From assembly GCA_945864225.1 (NCBI GenBank), contig CAMBAL010000002.1, forward strand, positions 38,338 through 102,337: a stretch of DNA of 64,000 bases, written 5' to 3'. Under the pieces are notes generated by a model, which was given only the letters and a program-made list of their open reading frames with translations, was not told where the DNA came from and did no database searches. A program made the translations under genes and the position numbers. The stretch comes from an uncultured Blautia sp. (GTDB lineage Bacteria > Bacillota > Clostridia > Lachnospirales > Lachnospiraceae). Shown here piece after piece: positions 7,609 to 14,670 of the stretch (within the stretch, counting starts at the first letter, position 1; each line of letters opens with the position of its first letter).

Positions 7609-9183
7609 ATGGGAGATCAATTAATCAGCATTATTCCGGATATGGAACGAAAAACAGTAGATGCATTTGTAAACAAGGCTGTGGAGCTGGATCATCCGCT
7701 TCTGGAAAAAACAGTGAAGCCGGTGCGTCTGGTGGAAATCGGAAGAGATGAAAAAGGAAACGGAGTTCCCGTATCAACAGAAGCAATCGAAGAGATGCCC
7801 GGTAAGCTTCTTAGAAAAGGCGACAGTATCTGCATGGATTTTGGTGATCATTATGTGGGATATGTGACGCTGAAACTGAAGTCTGCAGGAAGTCCGCAGG
7901 ATGCACCGGCATTTCTGCGCCTGAAATTTGCCGAGATCGCCAGTGAGATTCTGGATGATTCTTCTGTCTATGAGGGATGGATCAGCAAAGGATGGATTCA
8001 GGAGGAATTTATCCATATTGATGTGCTGCCCTGTGAACTGAAGCTGCCGAGACGTTATGCTTTCCGTTACCTGGAGGTTCTGGCAATTGATACTTCACAG
8101 AAATTCCAGGTGGTGGTGGAAGATGCGGAAATGACAGCAGTTTCTTCCGTTTCCATGGAGGATGTGAAACCAATCGAGGGGATTTCGGAGGATCTTCAGA
8201 AAATTGACCGTGCCAGTCTGAAAACGCTTCAGGATTGTATGCAGCATGTGTTTGAGGACGGACCGAAGCGTGACCGCCGTCTGTGGATCGGTGACCTTCG
8301 CCTGCAGGCAAAGGCAAATTATGTGACATTCAAAAATTATGATCTGGTAAAACGCTGCATGTATCTGTTTGCAGGTCTTACGAGAGGGGACGGCAAGATT
8401 GGCGCATGTCTGTTTACAGAGCCGGTAATGCAGGTAGATGATACGTTCCTTTGGGATTATTCGCTGTTTTTTGTATCCATTCTTCATGATTATTATCAGG
8501 AAACAAAAGATCTGGAAATTGTAAAGGAACTGTGGCCGACTGCCTATACACAGATCCGTCTTGCTCTGGACGATATGAAAGATGGGGTGCTGGATACTTC
8601 CGAAAATCCGATGGTGGCATTTATTGACTGGAAAGAGGGACTTGACCGTCAGGCTGCCGCACAGGGGGTATGGATTTACTGTCTGCGACACGGAAAGGTG
8701 CTGGCACAGCTGGCAGGAGATACCAGCGCACTGGAAGAACTGGATGGTCTTTTGAATGATGCAGTGGAAAAGGCAGTTTCTCATTTCTGGGATGAAGAAC
8801 AGGGCTTCTTTGTAAGCGGAGAAACCCGTCAGGTGTCCTGGTCCAGTCAGGCATGGATGGTGCTTGCGGATGTGTTTGATCAGGAAAAGAGCCGGGAACT
8901 GATGCTGCATCTTCTGGATGTAAAGCCTGCTATGGGTGTGATGACACCATATGCTTACCATCATGTGATCGAGGCACTTCTCCATGTGGGAGAAAAGGAC
9001 AAAGCTCTGGAACTTATGAGAACCTACTGGGGCGGTATGATCGATCTTGGTGCAGATACGTTCTGGGAAGCATTTGATCCGGAAGATCCGCTGGCTTCTC
9101 CTTACGGAAATATGCAGGTAAACAGTTTCTGCCACGCATGGAGCTGTACACCGGCATGGCTTTTGAGAGAATATTTTGAATAA
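7609..9183 (+). CDS. GH78-like six-hairpin glycosidase family protein, cytoplasmic
   Basis: A 524-residue protein without signal peptide. Residues 1-190 are a beta-sandwich part and 195-520 an (alpha/alpha)6 barrel like that of alpha-L-rhamnosidases. The barrel motif reads DGPKRDRRLWIGD (from residue 217), where known GH78 enzymes have DxPxRDExxxWxGD; the Glu that acts as general acid is thus replaced by Arg223. The second catalytic Glu seems kept in DTFWEAFDP (E487). It is shorter than full GH78 enzymes (usually 700-1000 residues). AGGGAGG precedes the ATG, and a strong terminator follows. It closes the sugar operon, so it may cut an imported rhamnosyl-linked disaccharide, or have a changed substrate or mechanism. 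Confidence 0.75.
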   Translation: MGDQLISIIPDMERKTVDAFVNKAVELDHPLLEKTVKPVRLVEIGRDEKGNGVPVSTEAIEEMPGKLLRKGDSICMDFGDHYVGYVTLKLKSAGSPQDAPAFLRLKFAEIASEILDDSSVYEGWISKGWIQEEFIHIDVLPCELKLPRRYAFRYLEVLAIDTSQKFQVVVEDAEMTAVSSVSMEDVKPIEGISEDLQKIDRASLKTLQDCMQHVFEDGPKRDRRLWIGDLRLQAKANYVTFKNYDLVKRCMYLFAGLTRGDGKIGACLFTEPVMQVDDTFLWDYSLFFVSILHDYYQETKDLEIVKELWPTAYTQIRLALDDMKDGVLDTSENPMVAFIDWKEGLDRQAAAQGVWIYCLRHGKVLAQLAGDTSALEELDGLLNDAVEKAVSHFWDEEQGFFVSGETRQVSWSSQAWMVLADVFDQEKSRELMLHLLDVKPAMGVMTPYAYHHVIEALLHVGEKDKALELMRTYWGGMIDLGADTFWEAFDPEDPLASPYGNMQVNSFCHAWSCTPAWLLREYFE

Positions 9184-9202
9184 AGAATTGGTATATGATA
9201 AG

Positions 9203-9239
9203 AACCTCTGCTTTTTCATGGGAAAAGCGGAGGTTTTTT
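9203..9239 (+). terminator. terminator of the sugar operon
   Basis: AACCTCTGCTTTT pairs with GAAAAGCGGAGGTT (one G-T pair) around a short loop and runs into TTTTTT. This is a textbook intrinsic terminator 20 bases after the GH78-like stop. Confidence 0.85.
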
Positions 9240-9407
9240 GCAAGGTGCGATTGGTGATACGCAGAAATTATTCGTTCCGTAATAATTCGTATGTTGACGG
9301 TATCGGGATTTTCTGTGAACAGTAATACAAAATGCTTCAAAAAAATTAAAATAATTGTAAAAAAGAGTTCCATTTCTATGGGAATTGGTATACAATCATG
9401 GTATGAA

Positions 9408-9422
9408 TTGACATTTTGTCAA
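9408..9422. promoter_or_regulatory. palindrome in front of the SH3 protein gene
   Basis: TTGACA-TTT-TGTCAA is a 15-bp palindrome ending just before the ribosome binding site; a TACAAT -10-like box lies at 9391. Thirteen of its bases recur at 37208 in the promoter of the PPDK-like gene. Operator or hairpin roles are both possible. Confidence 0.4.
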
Positions 9423-9442
9423 TAAATCAGGAGGAAATATCG

Positions 9443-10621
9443 ATGAAGAATCAGATAGTGAAACGAATGATATATGCGTCTGCAGCGGCTATGCTGTGTA
9501 TGAGTACACCTGCAGCGGTTTTGGCAGAGGAAGCAGCGGCGCAGACAGAGCAGGCGGCTGAGAATGCTGCGGAAGGTGCAGCGGAGAATTCTGCAGATGC
9601 CGGCGAAGAAAAGGAAGAAGAACGTATTCCGGAAGATGTAACGGTATCTCTTCAGACTGGAGATGTGGTAGTAAAGAACGAAACCAAACGTTTTTTTGCA
9701 AATGCTGAATATAAAAGAGCAGAATCAAAAGTTGTGGAAATGGAAACTGCAGAAGAAACAGCAGATACGCAGGATGAGGGAACAGAAGTGGTAGCACAGA
9801 CATGGAACCTGATCCTGACAGAAGAACCTACAGTGGAAGAAGTGGATGGAGAGAAGAAAGAAAAGGCAGGGGAAGTACATACGTTTGATGATGTGAGAGC
9901 AGATAAGTGGACAGACCCTGTACTGACCGAAGAGTTCGGATTTCTTTATATCAAATATACGGATGAAAACCTGGAAGAGAAGGAAGCTGCAGAGACCGCA
10001 GAAGAGAAAGAACTGGAAAAACCTGTGACGATTTATGTCACAACAGAGGTGAATGTTCGTCAGAGTGCAGATGTGGAGGCAGATCTGGTGACAGTCACCA
10101 CATTTGGAGAAGAATGGACGGCAGTTGCATCTGTACCAGGCTGGGTCAAAGTGGAAAAAGATGGAAAGACCGGATATGTCCGTCATGAATATGTGACCGA
10201 TGACAAGGCGAAACTGGAGGAATTGAAAAACCAGAAGGCAACTCCGACATCTGTACCGGAACAGAAGGATTACCAGCAGTCTCAGAGCAGCAGTCAGGAT
10301 GCAGATTATTCTTATGATCAGTCTTCAGGCTCTTCATCCGGAAGTTCCTCATCCGGAGGTTCTTCATCCGGAAGTTCCTCATCCGGAAGTTCTTCCTCAG
10401 GCGGACAGTCGGGTTCCGGAAGTTCTTCCAATGGCAGTGATGTGGACTATGTAGAGGAACCGGTAGATCCTGATGAAATATTTGAACCGGATACTCCGGA
10501 AACGCCTGAGGAACCGGATACTCCGTCAGAACCGATTGAAGATCCGCCTGCATCGGAGGATATCGGAGGCGCAGGAGAAATATACGAGAGCGGTACGGAA
10601 GAGGAAACAAATGAAGCCTGA
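9443..10621 (+). CDS. secreted SH3-domain protein with Ser/Gly-rich linker
   Basis: I place the start at ATG 9443, which has AGGAGG 8 bases upstream and opens directly on a signal peptide (MKNQIVKRMIYASAAAMLCM, cleavage near AVLAEE). The mature protein (about 365 residues) begins with an Ala/Glu-rich acidic part, then a region of unknown fold (about 60-190), and one bacterial SH3 domain at about 195-250 (VNVRQSADVEADLVTV, then GWVKVEKDGKTGYV). SH3 domains of this type usually bind peptidoglycan. Residues about 275-335 are Ser/Gly-rich, followed by a Pro/Glu/Asp-rich tail. No LPxTG or catalytic domain is present, so it is probably a cell-wall associated protein without known enzyme activity. 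Its last 11 bases overlap the next gene. Confidence 0.75.
   Translation: MKNQIVKRMIYASAAAMLCMSTPAAVLAEEAAAQTEQAAENAAEGAAENSADAGEEKEEERIPEDVTVSLQTGDVVVKNETKRFFANAEYKRAESKVVEMETAEETADTQDEGTEVVAQTWNLILTEEPTVEEVDGEKKEKAGEVHTFDDVRADKWTDPVLTEEFGFLYIKYTDENLEEKEAAETAEEKELEKPVTIYVTTEVNVRQSADVEADLVTVTTFGEEWTAVASVPGWVKVEKDGKTGYVRHEYVTDDKAKLEELKNQKATPTSVPEQKDYQQSQSSSQDADYSYDQSSGSSSGSSSSGGSSSGSSSSGSSSSGGQSGSGSSSNGSDVDYVEEPVDPDEIFEPDTPETPEEPDTPSEPIEDPPASEDIGGAGEIYESGTEEETNEA
10331..10400 (+). repeat. 15-bp tandem repeats coding Ser/Gly linker
   Basis: Copies of TCATCCGGAAGTTCC and close variants run in tandem, encoding SSGSS-type repeats. The tract is a candidate for length variation between strains by replication slippage. 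Confidence 0.7.
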
Positions 10622-11585
10622 GCAGATGGAACTGTTATTGCGGGACTGTACGCTCTGTCCCCGTGAGTGTCATGCAGATCGTCTGCATGGAAAAAAAGGG
10701 TATTGCGGCATGGGAAGCACGGTAGTGGCTGCCCGTGCCGCTTTGCATATGTGGGAGGAACCCTGTATTTCCGGAAGAAGAGGTTCCGGAGCTGTGTTTT
10801 TTACTGGATGCGGGCTGAAGTGCTGCTTTTGTCAGAATCGTGAGATTGCTATCGGAGACAGTGGGCTGGAGATTTCGACGGAAAGACTGGCGGATATTTT
10901 TCTGGAATTGGAACAGGAAGGCGCTGCAAACCTGAATCTGGTGACAGGGGCGCATGATGTGCCTCAGATTTTGAATGCTCTTGAGGTTGCACATCAAAAA
11001 GGATTTGAGCTTCCTGTGGTTTATAATTCCAGCGGATATGAAAAGGTGGAAACACTCCGGCTGCTGAAGGGGTATGTGGATGTATATCTTCCGGATCTGA
11101 AATATATGGAGTCAGAACTGGCGGGAGCTTTTTCTCACGCACAGGATTATCCGGAAAGAGCGAAAGCTGCGATATGCGAGATGGTCAGACAGACAGGACC
11201 CTGTGAATTCGGAGAAGACGGATATATCAGAAAAGGTACGATTGTCCGTCATCTGATTCTGCCCGGTCACACCAGAAATTCCATAAAAGTGCTGGAATAT
11301 CTTCATGAAACTTACGGGAATGAAATTTATATCAGCATTATGAATCAGTTTACTCCGATTTATCATCAGGAGAACTATCCGGAATTGAATCGCAGAGTGA
11401 CAGCAAGAGAATATGAAAAGGTTCTGGATGCGGCTGTGGAACTGGGGATTGAAAACGGATTTTTCCAGGAAGGGGAAACGGCAAAAGAAAGCTTTATCCC
11501 GGCTTTTGATTACGAAGGTGTTCAAACACATTCTAAAACGGAAGACAGAGTGAAAATAAGAAAGGGTGAAAATAAAAAAGAATAG
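10611..11585 (+). CDS. PflX-like radical SAM protein (COG1313 type)
   Basis: The ATG at 10611 (GAGGAAAC upstream) gives a 324-residue protein starting MKPEQMELLLRDC and overlapping the preceding stop by 11 bases. An upstream in-frame ATG would add 46 arginine-rich residues that are only the shadow of the previous gene. Residues about 12-19 hold CTLCPREC, and the radical SAM cluster motif is CGLKCCFC (CxxxCxxC) preceded by FFTG. The family resembles pyruvate formate-lyase activating enzyme but its members act on unknown targets. No glycyl radical enzyme lies nearby, so a link to PFL is not supported. Overlap with a secreted SH3 protein gene is unexplained. Family call is strong. Confidence 0.85.
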   Translation: MKPEQMELLLRDCTLCPRECHADRLHGKKGYCGMGSTVVAARAALHMWEEPCISGRRGSGAVFFTGCGLKCCFCQNREIAIGDSGLEISTERLADIFLELEQEGAANLNLVTGAHDVPQILNALEVAHQKGFELPVVYNSSGYEKVETLRLLKGYVDVYLPDLKYMESELAGAFSHAQDYPERAKAAICEMVRQTGPCEFGEDGYIRKGTIVRHLILPGHTRNSIKVLEYLHETYGNEIYISIMNQFTPIYHQENYPELNRRVTAREYEKVLDAAVELGIENGFFQEGETAKESFIPAFDYEGVQTHSKTEDRVKIRKGENKKE

Positions 11586-11624
11586 AAACAGTGAAAGAAT
11601 AAAAAATCCCATAAATGGAAGGAG

Positions 11625-11691
11625 GCCGGTACTTACGTACCGGCGCGTATGAAAAAGAAAAATATTTAATAGAAAGTGTTTCGCTTTCTAT
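11625..11691. repeat. two hairpins after the radical SAM gene
   Basis: GCCGGTAC (11625-11632) pairs with GTACCGGC (11637-11644). ATAGAAAG (11669-11676) pairs with CTTTCTAT (11684-11691) and resembles the dispersed GCTTTGC-type hairpins seen at 4085 and 49289. Neither has a T-run. The rest of this 338-base gap holds the promoter and leader of the sensor kinase gene. Confidence 0.5.
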
Positions 11692-11764
11692 GCAAAATAC
11701 TATAAAAAAGAAATGTGAAAATTCTGTGATGAGCATTTGAAAAAAATGTGAAAATATAGGGGAA

Positions 11765-11793
11765 TTGTCAAATAAGGTTTTCTATGTTATCCT
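11765..11793 (+). promoter_or_regulatory. promoter of the two-component system
   Basis: TTGTCA (11765-11770) and TATCCT (11788-11793) are spaced by 17 bases, with TG at 11785 giving an extended -10 box. It would drive the kinase/regulator pair with a leader of about 120 bases. Confidence 0.5.
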
Positions 11794-11869
11794 ATTAGGA
11801 AACAAGGACTGCAGCAGAAAAATGTTGGCGGTCGGCAGGAAACCATCAATACAGATATTATGCACAATG

Positions 11870-11908
11870 AGGTGCTTTGCAGCGAGGGTGGCGGCAGAGC
11901 ACCTTTTT
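11870..11908 (+). terminator. terminator-like hairpin in the kinase leader
   Basis: AGGTGCT (11870-11876) pairs with AGCACCT (11898-11904), with weaker pairing inside, followed by a run of five T (11904-11908). It sits between the promoter and the TTG start at 11924, so it could attenuate expression of the two-component system. Confidence 0.5.
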
Positions 11909-11923
11909 AAAGAGGTATAAAAG

Positions 11924-13708
11924 TTGAAAAAGATAAAAAAAATTACAATTCTCCAGATTCTTCTAATTAGCATGATGGCAGTTGTCCTTCTGTTCGTTTG
12001 GATAAAAAGCAGCCAGGCAGCTATGTCTTTTCCGCTACCTGCGAAGTTTTTTGGAGAATACTGCCAGGGCGACGGGGAATGGGAAATATTTACAGAGAAA
12101 ACCAGTCTGTCGGCCATGGATGGAGACGTGACGTTGCGGGGACATTTTGAATATGAGCTTCCGGAAGGAATGGAAATGTGTCTGTATGTAAATCATATAG
12201 GCTATCGTCTGTCTGTGAACGGAACGGTGATTGATGAAAATGCTGCCATGACGCAGAAACTGATTCCGGATTATTGCGGAAGAGTATGGATGACATTCGT
12301 CTCTCCTGGCATTACCGCTGAGGATGAAGTGGAAATTACGCTGCATAATCCTCATACATATGGGAACTCCCATGCATACAATGAGTTCCTGGGGTTGATG
12401 TTTGCTGGCTCGGATACAGTCGTAAAACATTACCTGGATCCATACTGCAGTCCCTTTCGAACATTTGGAATACTTCTGATTAGCATGTCTATCCTGCTGG
12501 CAGGAGGAGCGATTGCCTCTGTTTTTCTTCGAAGTAAAGGGACATCGTTTTTATGGAGTGGAAGCACTGTATATTTTTGCGCAGGACTATATGTATGCCT
12601 GGATACGGCGGATTGCTTTTTTGAGCGGGGGACGCTGGCCTTGTTTACCTATTCACAGGCGCTTGTCATGATATTGTTTCCCTTTTTCTTAAGCCTCGCG
12701 GCAATGGAATGCATGCGAAAAAAGGAAAGAAAGACGGCAGAAAGGGCAATTGCGATTTCCGGAGTGTTTGATCTGACGCTGATGATATTATCTGTCAGCG
12801 GTTTTGCAGTGATTTATGATCTGACAAAGTACTGGGTGATTATAGAAGTTGTCTTTTGTGTTCTGTTTTTTATTTTGTGTATCCGGTCAATGAAGGATAC
12901 AGGAAAGAGAAAGAAGACTGCACTGGCTTTCTTTGCGCTTCTGTTTCTCACGTTGCTGTTCGATATGGCAGGTCTGGGAGAAAGTGTGTATTCTCGTGCG
13001 GTATGTACAAAAACGATATTTATGGTGATGACAGTGCTTTATATTGTGCTGTTGATCCGAGATGTCATTGTGAATCGTAAAGCGGTTGCCCGTATGGAAA
13101 AACTGGACAAGGAACTGGAGGAGAGCAGGATAGCCGTTATGCTGACTCAGATTCAGCCTCATTTTTTATATAATTGTCTGAATACGATTTATTACCTGTG
13201 CGGCAAAGATGCAGCGATGGCACAGCAGGCAATCAGTGATTTTTCTGATTATCTGCAGATAAATCTGAAATCTTTGAATCAGAAACATCTGGTTCTTTTT
13301 ACGAAAGAGTTAAAGCATGTAAAAACATACCTGAAGCTGGAACAGCTCCGGTTTGAGGATGATCTGCATATTGTTTATCAAATCGGCCCGGACAACTTCA
13401 GCATTCCGGCTTTGTCCCTGCAGCCTCTGGTGGAAAATGCGGTAAAGCATGGGATCTGCCCGAAAGAAGGAGGCGGAACCGTGACCATCGAAACATGGGA
13501 AACAAAAGAAGACTTCGTTATTGCTGTAAAAGATGACGGCGTGGGCTTTGATGTGCAAAGCATCATAGAAGAAGGCGGGAAACATATCGGAATAGACAAT
13601 GTCCGCCGTAGATTATGGGCAATGAGTAAAGCAATACTTGAAATAGACAGCTTACCCGGAAAGGGAACAACAGCCACGATCCGAATCCCAAAGGAGGTGA
13701 CCAGATGA
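11924..13708 (+). CDS. sensor histidine kinase, membrane-bound (His_kinase/LytS type)
   Basis: 594 residues starting with TTG; AGAGG lies 8 bases before it and the first residues MKKIKKITILQ lead into a membrane segment. Residues about 35-165 form an extracellular beta-rich sensor with no motif I can name. About seven membrane helices follow (175-385), a 7TM-DISM-like layout. The kinase core has QIQPHFLYNCLNTI with phospho-acceptor His413, then the ATP-binding domain with PLVENAVKHG and DDGVGFD. It overlaps the response regulator by 4 bases (ATGA). It should respond to an extracellular or membrane cue and phosphorylate its partner. Being directly upstream of the pilus genes in the same direction suggests that it controls them, which is inference. 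Confidence 0.88.
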   Translation: MKKIKKITILQILLISMMAVVLLFVWIKSSQAAMSFPLPAKFFGEYCQGDGEWEIFTEKTSLSAMDGDVTLRGHFEYELPEGMEMCLYVNHIGYRLSVNGTVIDENAAMTQKLIPDYCGRVWMTFVSPGITAEDEVEITLHNPHTYGNSHAYNEFLGLMFAGSDTVVKHYLDPYCSPFRTFGILLISMSILLAGGAIASVFLRSKGTSFLWSGSTVYFCAGLYVCLDTADCFFERGTLALFTYSQALVMILFPFFLSLAAMECMRKKERKTAERAIAISGVFDLTLMILSVSGFAVIYDLTKYWVIIEVVFCVLFFILCIRSMKDTGKRKKTALAFFALLFLTLLFDMAGLGESVYSRAVCTKTIFMVMTVLYIVLLIRDVIVNRKAVARMEKLDKELEESRIAVMLTQIQPHFLYNCLNTIYYLCGKDAAMAQQAISDFSDYLQINLKSLNQKHLVLFTKELKHVKTYLKLEQLRFEDDLHIVYQIGPDNFSIPALSLQPLVENAVKHGICPKEGGGTVTIETWETKEDFVIAVKDDGVGFDVQSIIEEGGKHIGIDNVRRRLWAMSKAILEIDSLPGKGTTATIRIPKEVTR

Positions 13709-14490
13709 GAATTCTCGCCGTAGATGATGAGAAAATAGCTTTGGAAGTATTGGTATCTTCCATAAAAAACGCAGACCCCTCTGCAGAGGTGATAAGCTTC
13801 GACAATCCGAAGGATGCTTTGGAATTTGTAAAGGATACCCCATGTGAGACTGCATTTCTGGATATTCAGATGCGGCACTACAACGGCATCCGGCTGGCGC
13901 AGGAGATGAAGATTCTTAATCCGCACGTGAATATCGTATTTGCCACCGGATATGACGAGTACATGGAGGAAGCATTCGGCATGCACGCCAGCGGCTATGT
14001 GCGAAAACCCATCACTCCGGAAAAGGTATGGCGGGAATTGACGGATCTTCGTTATGTCCCTAGGACGAAAGGAAAAAAACGAGTGCGGTTCCAGACATTC
14101 GGATCTTTCGAGATGTTTGTAGATGAAAAAACGGTGTCATTCAGGTACGACAAGACGAAAGAAATGGTGGCATACCTGGTTGACCGGGAAGGATCCTTGT
14201 GCAGCAACAACGAAATCATGGCGCGTTTGTGGCAGGATGACCACCATGCCAGCTATCTGCGAAGGTTGAAAAAAGACCTGATGGATACCATGGGTGATTT
14301 GGAATGTGCGGATATTGTGGTACAGGCATGGGGAAGAATCGGCATTCTTACGCAAAAAGTGGACTGTGATTATTACGATTGGAAAAAAGGAAAACCATAC
14401 GCGTTGAATGCGTATATCGGGGAATATATGGCACAGTATGAATGGGCAGAGCTGACCAACGGGGGGCTTGCACATTCGAAAAAAAAGTAA
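13705..14490 (+). CDS. response regulator with winged-helix output
   Basis: 261 residues. The receiver domain (1-115) has the acidic pair D7-D8, phospho-acceptor Asp53 in AFLDIQMRHYNG, and Lys101 in VRKPIT. The output part (about 130-225) starts FQTFGSFEMFVDEKTVSF, which matches the SARP/OmpR-like winged helix seen in regulators paired with LytS-type kinases, rather than the LytTR domain more usual there. It probably binds DNA near the pilus promoter. An inverted repeat at 14536-14558 is a candidate site. An unusual feature is the C-terminal extension of about 35 residues ending in lysines. The family call is secure; the target is inferred from position. Confidence 0.88.
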   Translation: MRILAVDDEKIALEVLVSSIKNADPSAEVISFDNPKDALEFVKDTPCETAFLDIQMRHYNGIRLAQEMKILNPHVNIVFATGYDEYMEEAFGMHASGYVRKPITPEKVWRELTDLRYVPRTKGKKRVRFQTFGSFEMFVDEKTVSFRYDKTKEMVAYLVDREGSLCSNNEIMARLWQDDHHASYLRRLKKDLMDTMGDLECADIVVQAWGRIGILTQKVDCDYYDWKKGKPYALNAYIGEYMAQYEWAELTNGGLAHSKKK

Positions 14491-14535
14491 CCTTGGAAAC
14501 GCCTTTCATTATTTGGTGTAACACTTTTGTAACGG

Positions 14536-14558
14536 TTGATGTGTTAAAATAACATCAA
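14536..14558 (+). promoter_or_regulatory. extended -10 promoter within inverted repeat, upstream of giant adhesin
   Basis: TTGATGT (14536-14542) faces ACATCAA (14552-14558). Between them TG at 14542 and TAAAAT (14545-14550) form an extended -10 box without a good -35. A weak -35 combined with an overlapping palindrome fits an activator- or repressor-controlled promoter. The leader to the adhesin ATG would be about 115 bases. Confidence 0.45.
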
Positions 14559-14670
14559 ATGTTTTGTGATTTTTGTGAATAATGGATATTATCAGATAAC
14601 AGCATCTGTGGATCCGATTTGCAAAGCGTAAAAATAGTTTAATTTCGTGTACGACTGGGAATGAAGGGCA

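Noticed and set aside
10473-10610. 46-residue extension of the PflX-like protein
   Set aside because: It overlaps the end of the SH3 gene in another frame and has biased composition; ATG 10611 has a ribosome site and fits the family start.
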